A DNA stretch of 39,111 nucleotides from NCBI GenBank assembly GCA_018398765.1, contig JAHBMJ010000677.1, forward strand, positions 1 through 39,111. Reading direction: 5' to 3'. Source of the DNA: Chromera velia (lineage: Eukaryota > Sar > Chromeraceae). A program made the position numbers and the translations under genes. Under the pieces are notes generated by a model. The model was not told where the DNA came from and did no database searches. It saw only the letters and a program-made list of their open reading frames with translations. Positions 19,681 through 30,985 of the stretch are shown here, one piece after another (the first letter of the stretch is position 1; each line of letters begins with the position of its first letter).

Positions 19681-21381
19681 CGAAAGAACGTCTGCGTGTC
19701 TATCTTCATATAGGATCTCTGCCCTGAAGATTTGATACTCTCACTACGTATCCAGACAGATGCTTGACTTGACTGTACAGAGTTCATGACTGCACTGATT
19801 CTCGTTACTAGCAAGGTCAGTCAAAAAGCTGCATGCACAAACGTGGGATGGCCTGCGGATTTGAACTTACTGGTGGGCTTGCTACCTCCATCTAGTCCCG
19901 ATAGAAGCATATGCTGCTACGTTTGCCCCATACCTGTTCTTTTTTGCCGATGTTCGTGCATCGAAGATCCTTAATTGAACGTATTGACGTGCAACAGCTA
20001 CCGTGAACCGTGGGCATAGTGGGTCACGTCGAACGTTGCATGCGTGCGTCAGTTTTGGTCCCGCACATGTTGTTTGAGGGGCACGTTTGTGTGTTGGCGC
20101 AGGGATTGTTTTTCTGCGACCGTTCGCACGGAGCCGGGATGACGGATGGGTGTCGAGATCGGGTGAGCTCCCGCGCGTTTCACGTTGACCAAGGTCGCGG
20201 CGGTGTACAGATCTAGACAAGAACCGAGGCCCTGGGCCCCGGCATCGCTGCCTGTTTGTATGTCTTCATTGTTGCTCTCTCTCTCTCTCTCTCTCTGTCG
20301 CTCTCTTTTTCTTCCTCCCTTCTTTTTCCTTTTGTCCTTCGTGAGTTTTCATCATCAATTTTCCAGACAGAGAAAGAAAGAAAGCGGGGGAGGGAAGGAG
20401 GGAGGGAGGCCCACAAAGGGCGTGCGGGGAACTGTCCACACTTAATTCTTTCTCTTCGTACTCCCCCCCCCCGTCACTCTTGTTTGGTCGCTTTCATTTC
20501 CCTTCGCTTCCATGTCAACTCGCAGACCCATCCGTGCCAAAAGGTCCCCCGCACTTCATTCCGAACTCCAACGTCAAGGCTGTGAAAACGTCGTTCGTGT
20601 CTTTTTCCCCCCATCTTGCGTGTCCTTGCAAATCACCCAACCGCATATGCCACCTTCCTTCCTGCTACTTCTTGTTACTTGCATCCCCATAATCTACCTG
20701 TCTGAACGGACAGCTGATGAGGCCTCGATGCAGGAGGTGTCGTCGCACGACGCAAGGCTGTCCACGAAACTTCCGAGCTAGGCAGGACCCACAGACTCGA
20801 TCGGACAATCCATGCATGCATGCATGCATGTATGCACATCTTTCTCTTTTCTTGCATGGGTGGGGGGCTTTGCTGTCGGTCTTTGCTCCAGCACGAAAAG
20901 CGCAAAGACACACAGCCGGGAAGGAGAACTCCAAACGGTTTTTTGCACGGACCTTCGCCTTGCGGGCGCCGGAGAGACCCTTTTCGGAGGGCCCTCCAGC
21001 CACGCAACCTTCGCCTGGCTGGGTGCATTGTGTGACACGTGACTCATGGCACTCTTCTGGTTCCGAGCTCACTTGTCATTATTCATTCAGTGAACAAATG
21101 TCCATGGTGGCTCCTCGTATGCCTCTTCGAGGTTGATTCCTTTCTCTTCTGCTCTTCTCTCTGATTCCATGGAGTTCTGCTGTCTCGCTCCTCTGTGCTT
21201 CCTTCCCTTCGCTTCCCCGCCTGTAAGAAGAAATACTTTTTTTCTTTAAAAGACAAGAGACTCCTCCGCTATTATGTCTCTCTTTTCTGTCTGCCTGCCT
21301 GTCTATCTGTCTGTCTGTCTGTCTCTCTGTGTGTGTGCGTGTGTGTGTGTGTGTGAATGTCTATCTCATTGTACGTCCTTC
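19681..21381. other. Region 3' of the RING-RRM gene, no gene supported
   Basis: Contains a (CT)n run at about 20275-20297, a (GT)n run at about 21328-21355, a (GCAT)n run at 20813-20832 and several open frames on both strands that overlap each other. None shows a recognised domain. The 3' untranslated region and polyadenylation site of the minus-strand gene should lie near the right side of this interval. Confidence 0.4.
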
Positions 21382-22692
21382 CTACTGGCTCCTCTGGACT
21401 CTCTGTTGCAGTATGAAGCGCGAGTGGGAGTCTAGCAAGACCATCATCTCGGCGAGGTCGGCGCGTTTGACGTCGACGATGATTAGTCGGCCCCCAGCCT
21501 TCCTGCTTCATTCATGCATTCGTGGCGTGAATTAAGGGAATGGAGAATAAACGATCGAGATGCATGATGCAACAGACAAACAGACAGACAGTGTGAGTGT
21601 CCAAGCAAACGAAAGTGTGCTTTCATGCATGAGGACCTGCTGCTTTCATGCATGAGGACCTGCTGCTTTCAAACCCCTTCCTTCATCCCGTGCCTCCCGG
21701 CCGATCGGCCGAAGCCTTTCAAAGAGAGAAACAGACACGACGACAAACACCACAAAAGAAACGATGAAAGGACGGTACTGGAAAGCAAAGCCGTTGGTTC
21801 GAAACAAGATTCCTTGCGTGCTTAATTTTTCAATCGAGAAACGCCATAGAGCACGAGATTAGAATGAAGTCTTTCGGGTTTCAATGAAGACACCAAGGCG
21901 TCCTCTCTGATGAAAGACCATGAGAATCACGCACCGTCCAGTTGAATTTCGCCATGAGAACCCGCAATCATCATTATGGGATGCGCACGGACAAAGCGAG
22001 ACAGAGTGCCGGAGATACTCCTTTCCCATTCCTCTCTTCACTTTCAGTCAACAAGACGGGCAGACGGGCAGCAAGTTGAAGGTGAACAAGCCTTCTTGAG
22101 ACACCCTACCGCCTCGCAAAAGTTCCATGCACCTTCATGCTTGCCCGAAAAACAAACAAATCAACTGACTTTTCCACTTGAGGAATGGCCATTCTCTCGT
22201 CCTCCGGCTCGATCGACAGCTGGGCCCCATCAAGCAGAGTCAGTGCGCGGAAGGCTGCTTGGGGAGTTTTGAACGAGAGAAAGCTGCAAAACGAAAATAA
22301 AAAAGGATGCAGAAGACCAGAAAACATAGACACAGTGGGCAAGAAAGGAGCAGTCCGGGTGCCCCATTTTTGTCTGCCATCCTCCCTTTCGGTTCATGCA
22401 TGCCCTCTTCTCGCAGCAGCAGCATGCAGAGCACATGATGCGACGTATTCTTCAGATACTGAGAAGGGCCCGTTTAGATTCTCAATGCACTGTTCATGCG
22501 GCACAAAATTTCTCGTTACTGGTCAGCCAGTCCGCCCATCCCCCCACCCACCCAACGTTCTTGGAAAATCCCTCCTCGTGCCTCGCCACAGAGCACCCCT
22601 GGAACACCTCCAGCAGACCCGCACTCGTCACCAACCGACGGAGATCCAGTTCATCGGCCCACTCTGGAAGGCGGCAGACGAATAGATTCGCC
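21382..22692 (-). CDS. Exons 5 to 7: CELF-like RRM and C-terminus
   Basis: Exon 5 (22692-22552) follows a 50-base pyrimidine tract ending CCTACAG. It supplies beta-1 (ANLFVCRLP), helix 1 (DELDLRRLV) and the strand before RNP1 (GFSKNVG). Exon 6 (22283-22170) starts with FLSFKTPQAAFRAL, completing RNP1 and helix 2, then LLDGAQL. Exon 7 (21502-21382) gives GGRLIIVDVKR, the last strand, then a helical tail and TAG. Each join falls inside the domain in the right phase, which is strong support. The exon 6 donor (GTCAGT) and exon 7 acceptor (AAGCAG) are the least certain. Confidence 0.7.
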
Positions 22693-22954
22693 CTGTAGGA
22701 GAACAAGAGGGGAGGAAGGCACAAAGGAAAGAAGGAAGAAAGGAATGCACACATGATTGCACAGAAAGACTGAGAGAGGCGCGCAAAAACGTATATTAAT
22801 GACTGCTCACTTTCCCCTTAAAAACAGGATGCCTACCACCTCTCGGAACGATGTACGATCGATCAACTTTGTCTGTCGGGTTCGGTGGATGAGTGAGTCA
22901 CGACGCGCCACTTGCACGCACAGGCATGCCCCTCCCTCCAAGAACAATTAAACA

Positions 22955-22991
<37 letters not shown>

Positions 22992-23052
22992 CTGATTGAT
23001 TGACTGATTGATTGATTGATTGATTGACTGATTGATTGATTGATTGATTGAC

Positions 23053-23091
<39 letters not shown>

Positions 23092-23136
23092 CTGATTGAT
23101 TGATTGATTGACTGATTGATTGATTGATTGATTGAC

Positions 23137-23175
<39 letters not shown>

Positions 23176-25844
23176 CTGATTGATTGATTGACTGATTGAT
23201 TGATTGATTGACTGATTGATTGATTGATTGATTGATTGACTGATTGATTGTCCCTTCAAACACCCTCCCTTGTGGGAGGCCAAAGAGCTTTCTTCCTTCA
23301 GGGCGCTTGTATGAAAAGGGGTCAGTTGAAACATAAGAGCCAACTTCAGAGAGACGAGAAATGGACAAATAGAAAAGAATGCGCAGGCAGGGGAGCAGGC
23401 AGGAAAAGGTTGCTCAAGTAAAACAAACTGATTAGAAAGATCAGACAAGATCCCATCCAGATTGTGTCAAAACAAACGCTCGCTAGATGGAAAAGAAAGT
23501 AGGCAGATAGATCTCGTTCTATCACACGAACCCCCGGAAAATATGAGGTAATTAAGGGAAGACACGGGCAGAGGCCGTCATCACACATACATGCAAAGAG
23601 AGTGAGTGACTGAGAGAAAAATGTTCTGAGCATAAAATTTAGAGAAGAGAAGAGAAGAGGAAACCCAGAGGGACTATCAATTCACTGGACAAAACGAGGA
23701 AGTCACGAGCGTCATTCACAGAACCGACAAAAAAAGAAAAGGAAATAAATGTACTGACGCATGCCACCCCGTGCATGCCCCGTGCCCCAGAAAAACCTCA
23801 GACATGCTAACTTGTACCAACTAAGGAAGGAAGAAAGGGGGGAAAGAAAGAAAGACGAAAAGAACAAAAGAAAAAAAAAAAAGAAGGAAGGCGAGAAAAA
23901 GGAGAGGAGGGAGGGAAGGACTTCTTTTCCCTCCTTCGGTCAGAAAGACGGGCAGACTATATGTTTCTTCTTCTTCTTCCTACTTTTCTTCATGTACGCA
24001 ACAGACAAAAAAGGAAGAAAGAAAGAAGAGACAAAAGACAGACTATATGGTTTCTTTCCCTCCTTTTCTTCATGAACACAGACAGACTATACGTTTCTTC
24101 CTCTCCCTCCTTGCATGTAGATATACTAGACAGACTATTTGTTTCTTCTTCTCCTTTCTGACAGACTATATCGTCTTTTCTTTCCTTTTTCTCTTTGTTT
24201 CTTTCTTTCAAAAGTCCGACAGACAGACAGACTATATCGTCTTTTCTTTCCCTTTTTCTCTTTCAGACAGGCAGGAAGAAAGAAAGGGAGGGAAGGAAGC
24301 AAGCAAGAAAAAAAAAGAGAGACGAGAAGAAAGCAGAGGAAAGATAGGAAGACAGACAGACTATATGTTTCTTCCTCTCACTTCTTTTTTTCATGACAGA
24401 CAGACAGACAGACTACAGACAGACAGACAGAAGGGAGGGGAGGAAAGAAGGAAGGAAGAAAGAGAAGGGAAGAAAGGGAGCCAGCAAGGAAGGGAAAAAC
24501 GAAGAGAGACCAAGAAAGGACCAACTTACCCAAGGGGACCCAGCTCTCGAGAGACCGCAGACGTGTCCCTCGTCAGCCTCACTCGCTCATCCCCCGAACG
24601 ACCAAGACGAACACCCCCTGGCCCCGTCAGCCTCGTTCCAGCACGAAGCGGCCCCGTAATAGCACCACCACCGTGTGGTGTCATGTGGGGGTCTTGCTGC
24701 TGCATCGGCACGGCAGCCGCAGAGATAGGGAAACTTGGCAAGTTGGTTCCGGGGCCCGGTCCCCCCCCCCATTCTGGCACAGAAGGCCCTGTGGAGGTCG
24801 GCGGACGTGCAGGAAAAGAGGGGAGGGGGAACGTCCCAGGGGCAGGCGGAAGCTGTGCTGCCGCAGTTTCCAGTTCCCCATGTTGCTGTTGCCGGAGGCT
24901 CGCCAGCAGCCGTTCTTCTTCCTGCCTGTGTTGCTGCTCCAGGGCCGCAAGGGCTGGGTGGTGGCGTTGGTGGTATGGGTGAGTGGGAAAGGCGGCAGAG
25001 GAGGAGGAGGAAGAGGACGATGAAGAGGCACCCGGGACCCCTATCCCCTGCTGCTGCTGCTGCTGCATGGGCATGGGGAAAGGAACATGAAGGGCAGGCC
25101 GTGCGGCGTCCCCATGCACTGAAGAGAAGGTTGTTGTCGCCATCGGGACACCGTCACCGCCCCATGCACGAGCAGGAGCAGCAAGAGTGTTGCCTCCAAG
25201 ACCCAAAAAAGGAGTCGCAACGGAGGCCGCCGGAGCAGCAGCAGAAGCAGAAGCAGCAACAAGAAGGTGTTGCTGCTCCAGGGTAGCACGAGACTCGGGG
25301 TTTTGAAGAACCTGAAATGGAGGGGAGGGGAGGGGAGGGGAGGGGAAAGGATTGAAACTGGTCTGACTCTATCGAAACGTGCCCGCAGCTCCAGAGAAGA
25401 CTGAAGCGGATGGCGAAAAGAAAAGAAGAACAACACAAGAAAGGCCGGAAAGGCAAATTGAAGAAGAAACAGAATAAACGCATTCTCTCGCTTGACAGAC
25501 TACATGACTTCTTTTCCGCCCTTCTCTTCATCGCAGACAGGCAGGCAGACAGGCAGGCAGACAGCTGACTTGACTGACTGACTGACTGACTGACTGACTG
25601 ACTGACTGCCTAACTGACTGACTGACTGACTGACGCATTGCATGCCAACTGACGGAAATGCAGAAAACTGGGGGAGCAGGAGGTGAGGGAACTAAATAAA
25701 CAAACACTCACAGAGACAAAGGAGGAGGGAGGGAGGGAGGGAGGGAAGGCGGGAGGGAGGCAACGAACGAAGGAAGGAAGGAAGGAAGGAAGGAAGAAAG
25801 AAAGAAAGAAAAGAAAGAAAGAAAGAAAGAAAGAAAAGAAAGAC

Positions 25845-25875
<31 letters not shown>

Positions 25876-27837
25876 GAAAGAAAGAAAAGAAAGAAAGAAA
25901 GAAAAGGTGGAAAAGAGAGGGCGAGGGAGCGGGAGAGAAAGATGGAAGACAGAGTTTATGGCTTATTGGTTTCTTCTGTTTTCTCTAGAGACAACGAAGA
26001 ATGCAGAGTAATAGATAGACACGCAGACAGACACAGCAAAGAACATGCAGGAAAGTAACAAGCAAGAAAAAAACAATCCCTGACTTTGCATGCTCGGCTG
26101 ATTCATCTACCTACCTCGCCAGCAGCCGACACCTCAGCTCCTGTCGCTTGATCAGTAGCACTGTAAGGGGGAGGTGGAGGGCCCATACGTAATCCAGCCT
26201 GCCCGCCCGGAGGTGCATTCCCTGCTGCTGCCGCCGTCGCGGCCTGGCCATAGGCATGCAAATGCTGTGGCTGTGGTGCAGATAGCTGTTGCATGGACGA
26301 ATACGACGACGAGGAGACCTCCTGTAGGAGGGGCTGTGGGCCCCCCACGCGGGAGGGGCCAGACCAGCCAGCAGCGGCAGAGCCCGACGACACGGCGGCC
26401 CGAGGGTCTCCGACCGTTTCAACGGCCGTCCGTGTCGGTCCGGGCTGATAGGGGGGGAGGGACCGCTCAACTTCTGTCCCGCGACCTCTGTACGACAGAG
26501 AGAGCCCGCCAGTGGAGGGAAGGGCACCGTGCATGTGGGGGTAGGGAGGAACAGGTGCGGGGTGGAGTCGGGGGGTGGCTCTGTGAACTAGTGATGGGGT
26601 GCTCGAGATGTAGTATTCGGTGGTTCCATTACCGTAACCAGTCGCACCATTTCCGTTGCCGTTCTGCGTTCCGTTCCTACTCGACTGCCCATTTCCGTTA
26701 CCGGTGCCCAGTCCGCTGCTCGTTCCCCCCATCCCATTGTTCGGAGTTTGGGGCCTTGACGACGAACCTCCAGGGCCCGTCGAAGCCTCACCTAATGACT
26801 GGGCAACCTGCACGCAATACACATTACGACGCACGCACGCTCCTGGCAGCGCACAGACACAGGGTATGCATACAGGTCTCCCGTGATGAACGAACGTGCG
26901 GTCTGAGAGACCCTCTACGCCCTGGAGTGCCTCACGAATTTCCTTGGAAGGCTACACTTGGAAGGAAATGAATTCCACACAGCAAGCACTCATTTTATCC
27001 CCTGTCAATCTCCTTTGCGTGTGGAAACACATGTGTGCGCGTGAGCGTGTCTGTGAGATTCTGTGACACTCCACGCCACCACAACAAAGAAGGACAGAAT
27101 AAAACGTCCGCACGAGCGCACCTCTCTATCGAGAGACTTACCGAAGCTTCGAAAAAATTTCGAATCACCGGCACAGCGACATGCCGCCACACGAGGAAGT
27201 CAAGGAGGTCATCAAGCACACCTACACGGAACGCCTGCACAAAGCAAAGACAAAAAAACAAATGCCGGCGAACAATCACGGGAGAGATGCACAAGGGGGG
27301 TGGCGAGCGAGGGAGGGAGGGCAAAATTCAAGGAGACAACAAATTGAGACTACACTTTCACGGACCGAAACGCAATATAATTGTTGCCTCGAGCCCTTCC
27401 CTGACGTACAGCACAGACGAAACTTGCAGAGATGACGAAACAGAAAGAACATGATGCATGCTGACCTCTTCAGAAAAACTGTTGCAAACCGGACAATGGT
27501 AACCAGGCACGCCAGGGCCCCGACTACGGAGACAGCCGAAGCAGCAAACGTGACGACAGGAGGGAATTATCTGGGGCTCTCGAAGAAATCTGCTGCAGGA
27601 GGGGCAGCGGATAGAGGCTTCTAGGTGCCTCCAGGCCGCTAGTAGAGCTCCTGGCTCCTGCTGAGGTGGCCACGGTTCCTGCGGCTGAACTATGCCCGCA
27701 TCAGCTTGCATTCCATCGGGCTGCTGCTGATGTTGAAGTTCCTCTGGTTGGGGGTGGATGTGCTCCTGCCCTTCGCCCGCTTGAGCCTGCTGCTGTTGGT
27801 CCTGCTGGTCTCTGAGCTGCTCATCATCAAAGTTCAT
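21382..27837 (-). CDS. RING finger and CELF-like RRM protein, seven exons
   Basis: Modelled exons on the minus strand: 27837-27466, 27234-27142, 26807-26115, 25311-24530, 22692-22552, 22283-22170 and 21502-21382 (TAG). Phases agree at every junction and give 771 residues. A C3HC4 RING uses C78, C81, C94, H96, C99, C102, C115 and C118, followed by a helical exon like the one after many RING domains. Residues 156-640 are G/N/S/P/Q-rich with Q and S runs and a short charged helix. The C-terminal RRM (about 648-745) has RNP2 as LFVCRLP, RNP1 as KNVGFLSF and a last strand RLIIVDVKR. The lead-in GPLGANLF resembles RRM3 of CELF/Bruno proteins. A RING suggests ubiquitin ligase activity and the RRM suggests RNA targeting; both are inferred. 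The last exon has the weakest splice site. Confidence 0.75.
22958..23250. repeat. (TTGA)n array with regular ACTG variants
   Basis: About 290 bases of GATT/TGAT tetranucleotides are broken at irregular spacing by GACT units, so the array mixes two four-base words. It lies in intron 4 of the RING-RRM gene. The 150-residue INQSINQS frame on the minus strand is a by-product. Confidence 0.95.
23945..24425 (-). repeat. Intronic repeat cluster with ATATAGTCTGTC core
   Basis: On the minus (sense) strand the unit reads roughly GTGTTCATGAAGAAAAGG, AGGGAAAGAAAC, CATATAGTCTGTCTGTC. Plus-strand cores occur near 23953, 24040, 24083, 24132, 24162, 24230 and 24360. The same unit forms a cluster at 35121-35490 in an intron of the cyclin-like gene, there on the plus strand. 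Confidence 0.8.
24530..25311 (-). CDS. Exon 4: Q/S-rich region leading into the RRM
   Basis: The acceptor is preceded by a long C/T tract built from (CCCCT)n repeats (25319-25345 on the plus strand). The exon encodes a run of six Q, a run of ten S and a charged Q-rich helix (EEERLLASLRQQQHGE). It ends in ...RELGPLG at a perfect GTAAGT donor (24529-24524). If unspliced, a TAA follows directly, so an alternative shorter product without the RRM is possible. Confidence 0.75.
25312..26114 (-). other. Intron 3 with (TGAC)n, (GGGA)n and (GAAA)n repeats
   Basis: The intron starts GTAGGT and ends TTTCAG on the minus strand. It contains (TGAC)n at about 25567-25634, GGGA units at about 25723-25760, GAAG and then GAAA units at about 25770-25907, and a GGGGA run beside the 3' splice site. 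Lysine/glutamate-rich plus-strand frames here are repeat artefacts. Confidence 0.8.
26115..27234 (-). CDS. Exons 2 and 3: post-RING helix and low-complexity linker
   Basis: Exon 2 (27234-27142) sits between a pyrimidine-rich TTTGTGCAG acceptor and a perfect GTAAGT donor. It adds 31 residues (AFRVGVLDDLLDFLVWRHVA...). Exon 3 (26807-26115) follows a GTGCAG acceptor and ends at GAG before GTAGGT. It encodes 231 residues rich in G, N, S, P and aromatic residues, with NGNGQSSRNGTQNGNGNG-type repeats and a PPPPPYS motif. Such regions are common in RNA-granule proteins. Confidence 0.75.
27466..27837 (-). CDS. Exon 1: Q-rich leader and RING finger
   Basis: The ATG at 27837 opens a Q/E-rich leader of about 65 residues. 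The zinc-binding spacing is CPSC, then C-R-H-V-C-C-F-G-C, then CPVC, a full C3HC4 cross-brace set. The exon ends after GAG at a GTCAGC donor. Reading through it gives a stop soon after, which supports splicing. Confidence 0.85.
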
Positions 27838-29555
27838 TTTCGATTATTTTCCCGAGAAAGACAAGTCTGAGGGGAAAGAGGGATCTACCAAAGAGACGTA
27901 CAAGTCTCCTGGTGAGGGATGAGCTGGAGATTCACAATGCAAGGAGGTAGATTTTGTCCATCACTGCCTTTCCCCTGTCCCCTCCCTGAAAAGAGCAGGG
28001 GAAGTGAGAGTGTAAACGATCAGCGTTCAAGGATTCCTCTATCATTTACGAGCTCCTACAGTACCCAAAACGATTGAACACTCTTTGAGGTGACAGACGA
28101 GGACGCAAAGTAAGGAACGTCATGTCTTGCATCACCCAAAAAGACGGTGTCCATCATAAACTGCCAAGGAAGAAGTCGAAGTTAGCAGAGCCGTTTTGGT
28201 CCAAAATCCATGCACCGAGTGTCAACGACATGTGCTGAATTCTGTGATGAGAATTGGGGAGATGATGGGCTGGAAGAATCTGGAAGATGCCGCGAAATGC
28301 CGCGGAGGGAGCTAGACGGAAATAGACGGAATGCTGCATTTGGCCCCGGCATGGCCGGGCGACGTCTTGAGCTTATAATGCCGTGGCCCCCGGGCCCCGG
28401 CCGACGGTATGTTAAAAGTGGTAGTACCATGTAGTACCCCCCCAAGCTGAATTACATGCCAATAGACCACACGTGGCCGCCGGCGGAGCCGCGGACAACG
28501 GACATCAACCCATATGTATATACTGGCGCCCCTGGAGCCTCTCTCCCCACTACGATCAGCAAGAGGCTCAAATGAGAAGTATAGAGAGGTAGAACAAAGC
28601 TTTGAAGAGGAAAAATGAAGTAGAAACGCCTAAGATTGGAGGTGTTATTTTTTTTTTGTCTAACCTTCGAAATAACCGGTTCTATCTCTTCTCAGTTCTA
28701 CCCAGATCCTTGGTGTTCAATCAGTTCGTATCTGTCCTTGCTAGTCCCTTCAATCGTCCCTTCCGTGTACGGCCATGTACAGCCATGATCCCGGGCTATC
28801 AGGGTCTCTGCGTCCACATGTGTCCTTTCCTTTTGGGATTAGTGTTGCGGTGGATAGACGAAGGAGGACCTTCTATACATACCTCTGGCCTTCATCCGTT
28901 TGTTGTCCGGAACGCGGAACTCTAGCGCGGAACTCCCTGGAGCTCCCTGTTTATGTCGTTTCTCTGGTGTCGCGGCGCTTTTAATTTTCTGGAGGGTGGG
29001 CCTCTGTTTCTGTTACTTATCGCTTGTCTGGCTGGTGTTGCCCTCGGTTCCAGCTTCAAAGGGGGAGTCATTGCCTAGGTCGTTGCAACAATTATATTGA
29101 TAGAAGAAAAGTCTATATGTAGAGCCCGCCAGAGTGAGCATCCCTTCGTCCACCGTCAGCTAGGGTATAAACGAGCCCGGCGTTACAGTGGGAGTCAGAC
29201 TCTCCTTTTATCCACCGTCAGAGACTAAACCTCCCTCAGTCCGTGTAGAGAGCTCCGAGCCCTCAAATTATGAACCCCCACTCAATTCACTTGGTGAGGC
29301 GGCTAGAGTGTGGGTCTCCTTTTGCCCACCTATTTCTGCCCCCGCCCACTGGCAGTGACACACCCCTTTGAAAACAGAGCCCGACTACCCTTCAGTAACG
29401 AGACTGGTCAGAGACTCTCCATGTTGTCAACACTCTGAAGGGGAGTGTGCAGAGACAGTGGTTAGGAGCTGTTACCGTCCTGATACCCTTCTGATAACAA
29501 GCTACCGTTCTGGTGAAAGATGTGACTTTGAGGGCAATTCTGATGCGTTGGTGGA
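27838..29555. other. Upstream intergenic stretch of the RING-RRM gene
   Basis: No supported gene. A GC-rich, self-complementary patch (CCCCGGC/GGCCGGG, about 28340-28405) is followed by GTGGCCGCCGGCGGAGCCG near 28474, a string that recurs near 33587. The promoter of the minus-strand gene should lie just above 27838; no core element could be assigned. Open frames at 28602-29100 resemble no family I know. Confidence 0.4.
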
Positions 29556-30290
29556 GTCGGGAGCACGGCGGGGTGCAGAGACAGTGGCGAACAGTGGTTT
29601 GGATTCTGAGGTGTGTGCCCTAGAGCTAAACCGCCCTCTCTTTGCCCTAGAGCTAGGCTTGAAGTTCCTAATCTCGTATTTCTGAGGAGCGTGCTCTAGA
29701 ACTGAGCCGCCTTTCCTCCCGCTTTCTCCTGCCTTAAGGCTGCATGGGCTTTCCGATTTCGTGTGGAGTGCGTGCATGCTCTAGAGCTGAGTTGCGACAT
29801 ATGGATGGAGAGGGAGATGGAGTCGGCGTGTAGATGAAGAGGGAGATGGAGTTGGTGTGTGGATAGAAAGAGAGATGGAGTCGGTATACGGATGGAGACG
29901 GATATGGAGATGGAGTCGGCGTGTGGATGGAGAGGGAGCTTGAGTCGGTGTGCGGATGGCGAGGGAGATTGGGTCGGGAGCGCGGCGGGGCGCAGAGACA
30001 GTGGTGGACAGTGGTTTAGATTTTGGGGTGCATGCCCTAGAGCTGAGCCGCCCTCTCTTTGCCCTAGAGCTGGGCTTCCCAATCTCATATTTCTGAGGAG
30101 CGTGCTCTAGAACTGAGCCGCCCTTCCTCTCACTTTCTCCTGCCTTAAGGCTGGGCTTTCCGATCTCGTGTGGAGTGCGTGCATGCTCTAGAGCTGAGCT
30201 GCGACGTGTGTATGGAGAGGGAGATGGAGTCGGCGTGCGGATGGAGAGGGAGATGGAGTCAGCGTGCGGATGGAGAGGGAGATGGAGTCA
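29556..30290. repeat. 417-bp direct duplication
   Basis: GTCGGGAGC followed by CGGCGGGG, CAGAGACAGTGG and several CCCTAGAGCT blocks begins at 29556 and again at 29973. The copies are alike over some 270 bases or more (through CTGCCTTAAGGCT and GTGTGGAGTGCGTGCATGC) and then run into the 30-bp minisatellite. The CCCTAGAGCTGGGC word links this block to the 46-bp repeats further right. Confidence 0.8.
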
Positions 30291-30840
30291 GCGTGTGGAT
30301 GGAGAAGGAGACTAGAGAAGGAGATGGAGTCGGCGTGTGGATGGAGACGAAGATGGAGACGGTGTGCGGTTGGAGAGGGAGATGGAGTCAGCGTGCGGAT
30401 GGAGAGGGAGATGGAGTCAGCGTGTGGATGGAGAAGGAGACTAGAGAAGGAGATGGAGTCGGCGTGTGGATGGAGACGAAGATGGAGACGGTGTGCGGTT
30501 GGAGAGGGAGATGGAGTCGGCATGTGGTTGGGGAGGGAGATGGAGACGGCGTGCGTAATATTATGGAGAGGGAGAGGGAGATGGAGTCGGTGTGTAGATG
30601 GGGAGGGAGATGGAGTCAGCGTGTAGATGGTGGAGGGAGATGGAGTCGGCGTGTAGATGGTGAGGGAGATGGAGTCGGTGTGTGGATAGATCGAGAGGGA
30701 GCTAGATGGAGTCGGCGTGCGGATGGAGAGGGAACTGGAATAGGCGTGCGGTTAGGGAGGGAGATATGGAGTCGGCGTGCGAATGGAAAAGGAGATGGAA
30801 TCGGTGTCGGTCGGTGTGTGGATGGAGAGGAAGATTAGAT
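29803..30840. repeat. 30-bp minisatellite with higher-order units
   Basis: Unit: GGAGATGGAGTCGGCGTGCG then GATGGAGAGG, 30 bases, interrupted by the second copy of the 417-bp duplication. Blocks such as GGAGAAGGAGACTAGAGAAGG recur at 30301 and 30430, showing a 129-bp higher-order unit. The plus-strand frame 30170-30838 (MESACGWRGR-like ten-residue repeats) is open because 30 is a multiple of three; I do not regard it as a gene. Confidence 0.85.
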
Positions 30841-30849
30841 TCGACATGG

Positions 30850-30985
30850 CTGTGCAGTGCCTTAGAGCTGGGCCTCCTGCTGACTGGCAGTGGCAGTGCG
30901 TATGTAAATGTGCAGTGCCCTAGAGTTGGGCCTCCTGCTGACTGCGTATTTGAATGTGCAGTGCCCTAGCTAGAGCATCACCCCC
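30850..30985. repeat. 46-bp tandem repeat, first locus
   Basis: Two to three copies of GCCCTAGAGTTGGGCCTCCT followed by GCTGACTGCGTATTTGAATG and TGCAGT. The same unit forms a longer array at 33059. One copy here carries a small internal insertion (GGCAGTGGCAGT). Confidence 0.85.

Larger units (their letters stand above)
22693..24529 (-). other. Intron 4 with simple repeats and a shared intronic repeat
   Basis: This 1.8-kb intron begins GTAAGT and ends CTACAG on the minus strand. It carries a 290-bp TTGA-type array, A/G-rich tracts and at least six copies of an ATATAGTCTGTC-containing repeat (23950-24375). No coding exon is needed inside it for phase continuity. Confidence 0.7.

Noticed and set aside
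18834-19814. 326-residue minus-strand ORF
   Set aside because: Its text repeats with the 39-bp minisatellite and drifts freely between units; there is no domain and no sign of constraint.
20665-21136. Overlapping ORFs on both strands 3' of the RING-RRM gene
   Set aside because: Several frames are open at once, including text from a GCAT microsatellite (MHACMHA); nothing supports one over the others.
22898-23448. INQSINQS repeat ORFs
   Set aside because: Translation of a TTGA-type microsatellite lying inside an intron of the RING-RRM gene.
24526-25206. Exon 4 ORF as a stand-alone 226-residue gene
   Set aside because: It has no good ATG, starts inside an exon with a strong upstream acceptor, and its stop overlaps a perfect donor that leads in phase into an RRM.
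25683-25988. KKERKKERKKE lysine/glutamate-rich ORF
   Set aside because: Translation of GAAA/GAAG simple repeat within intron 3 on the antisense side.
30170-30838. 222-residue MESACGWRGR repeat ORF
   Set aside because: Produced by the 30-bp minisatellite, whose unit is a multiple of three; higher-order duplications explain the length.
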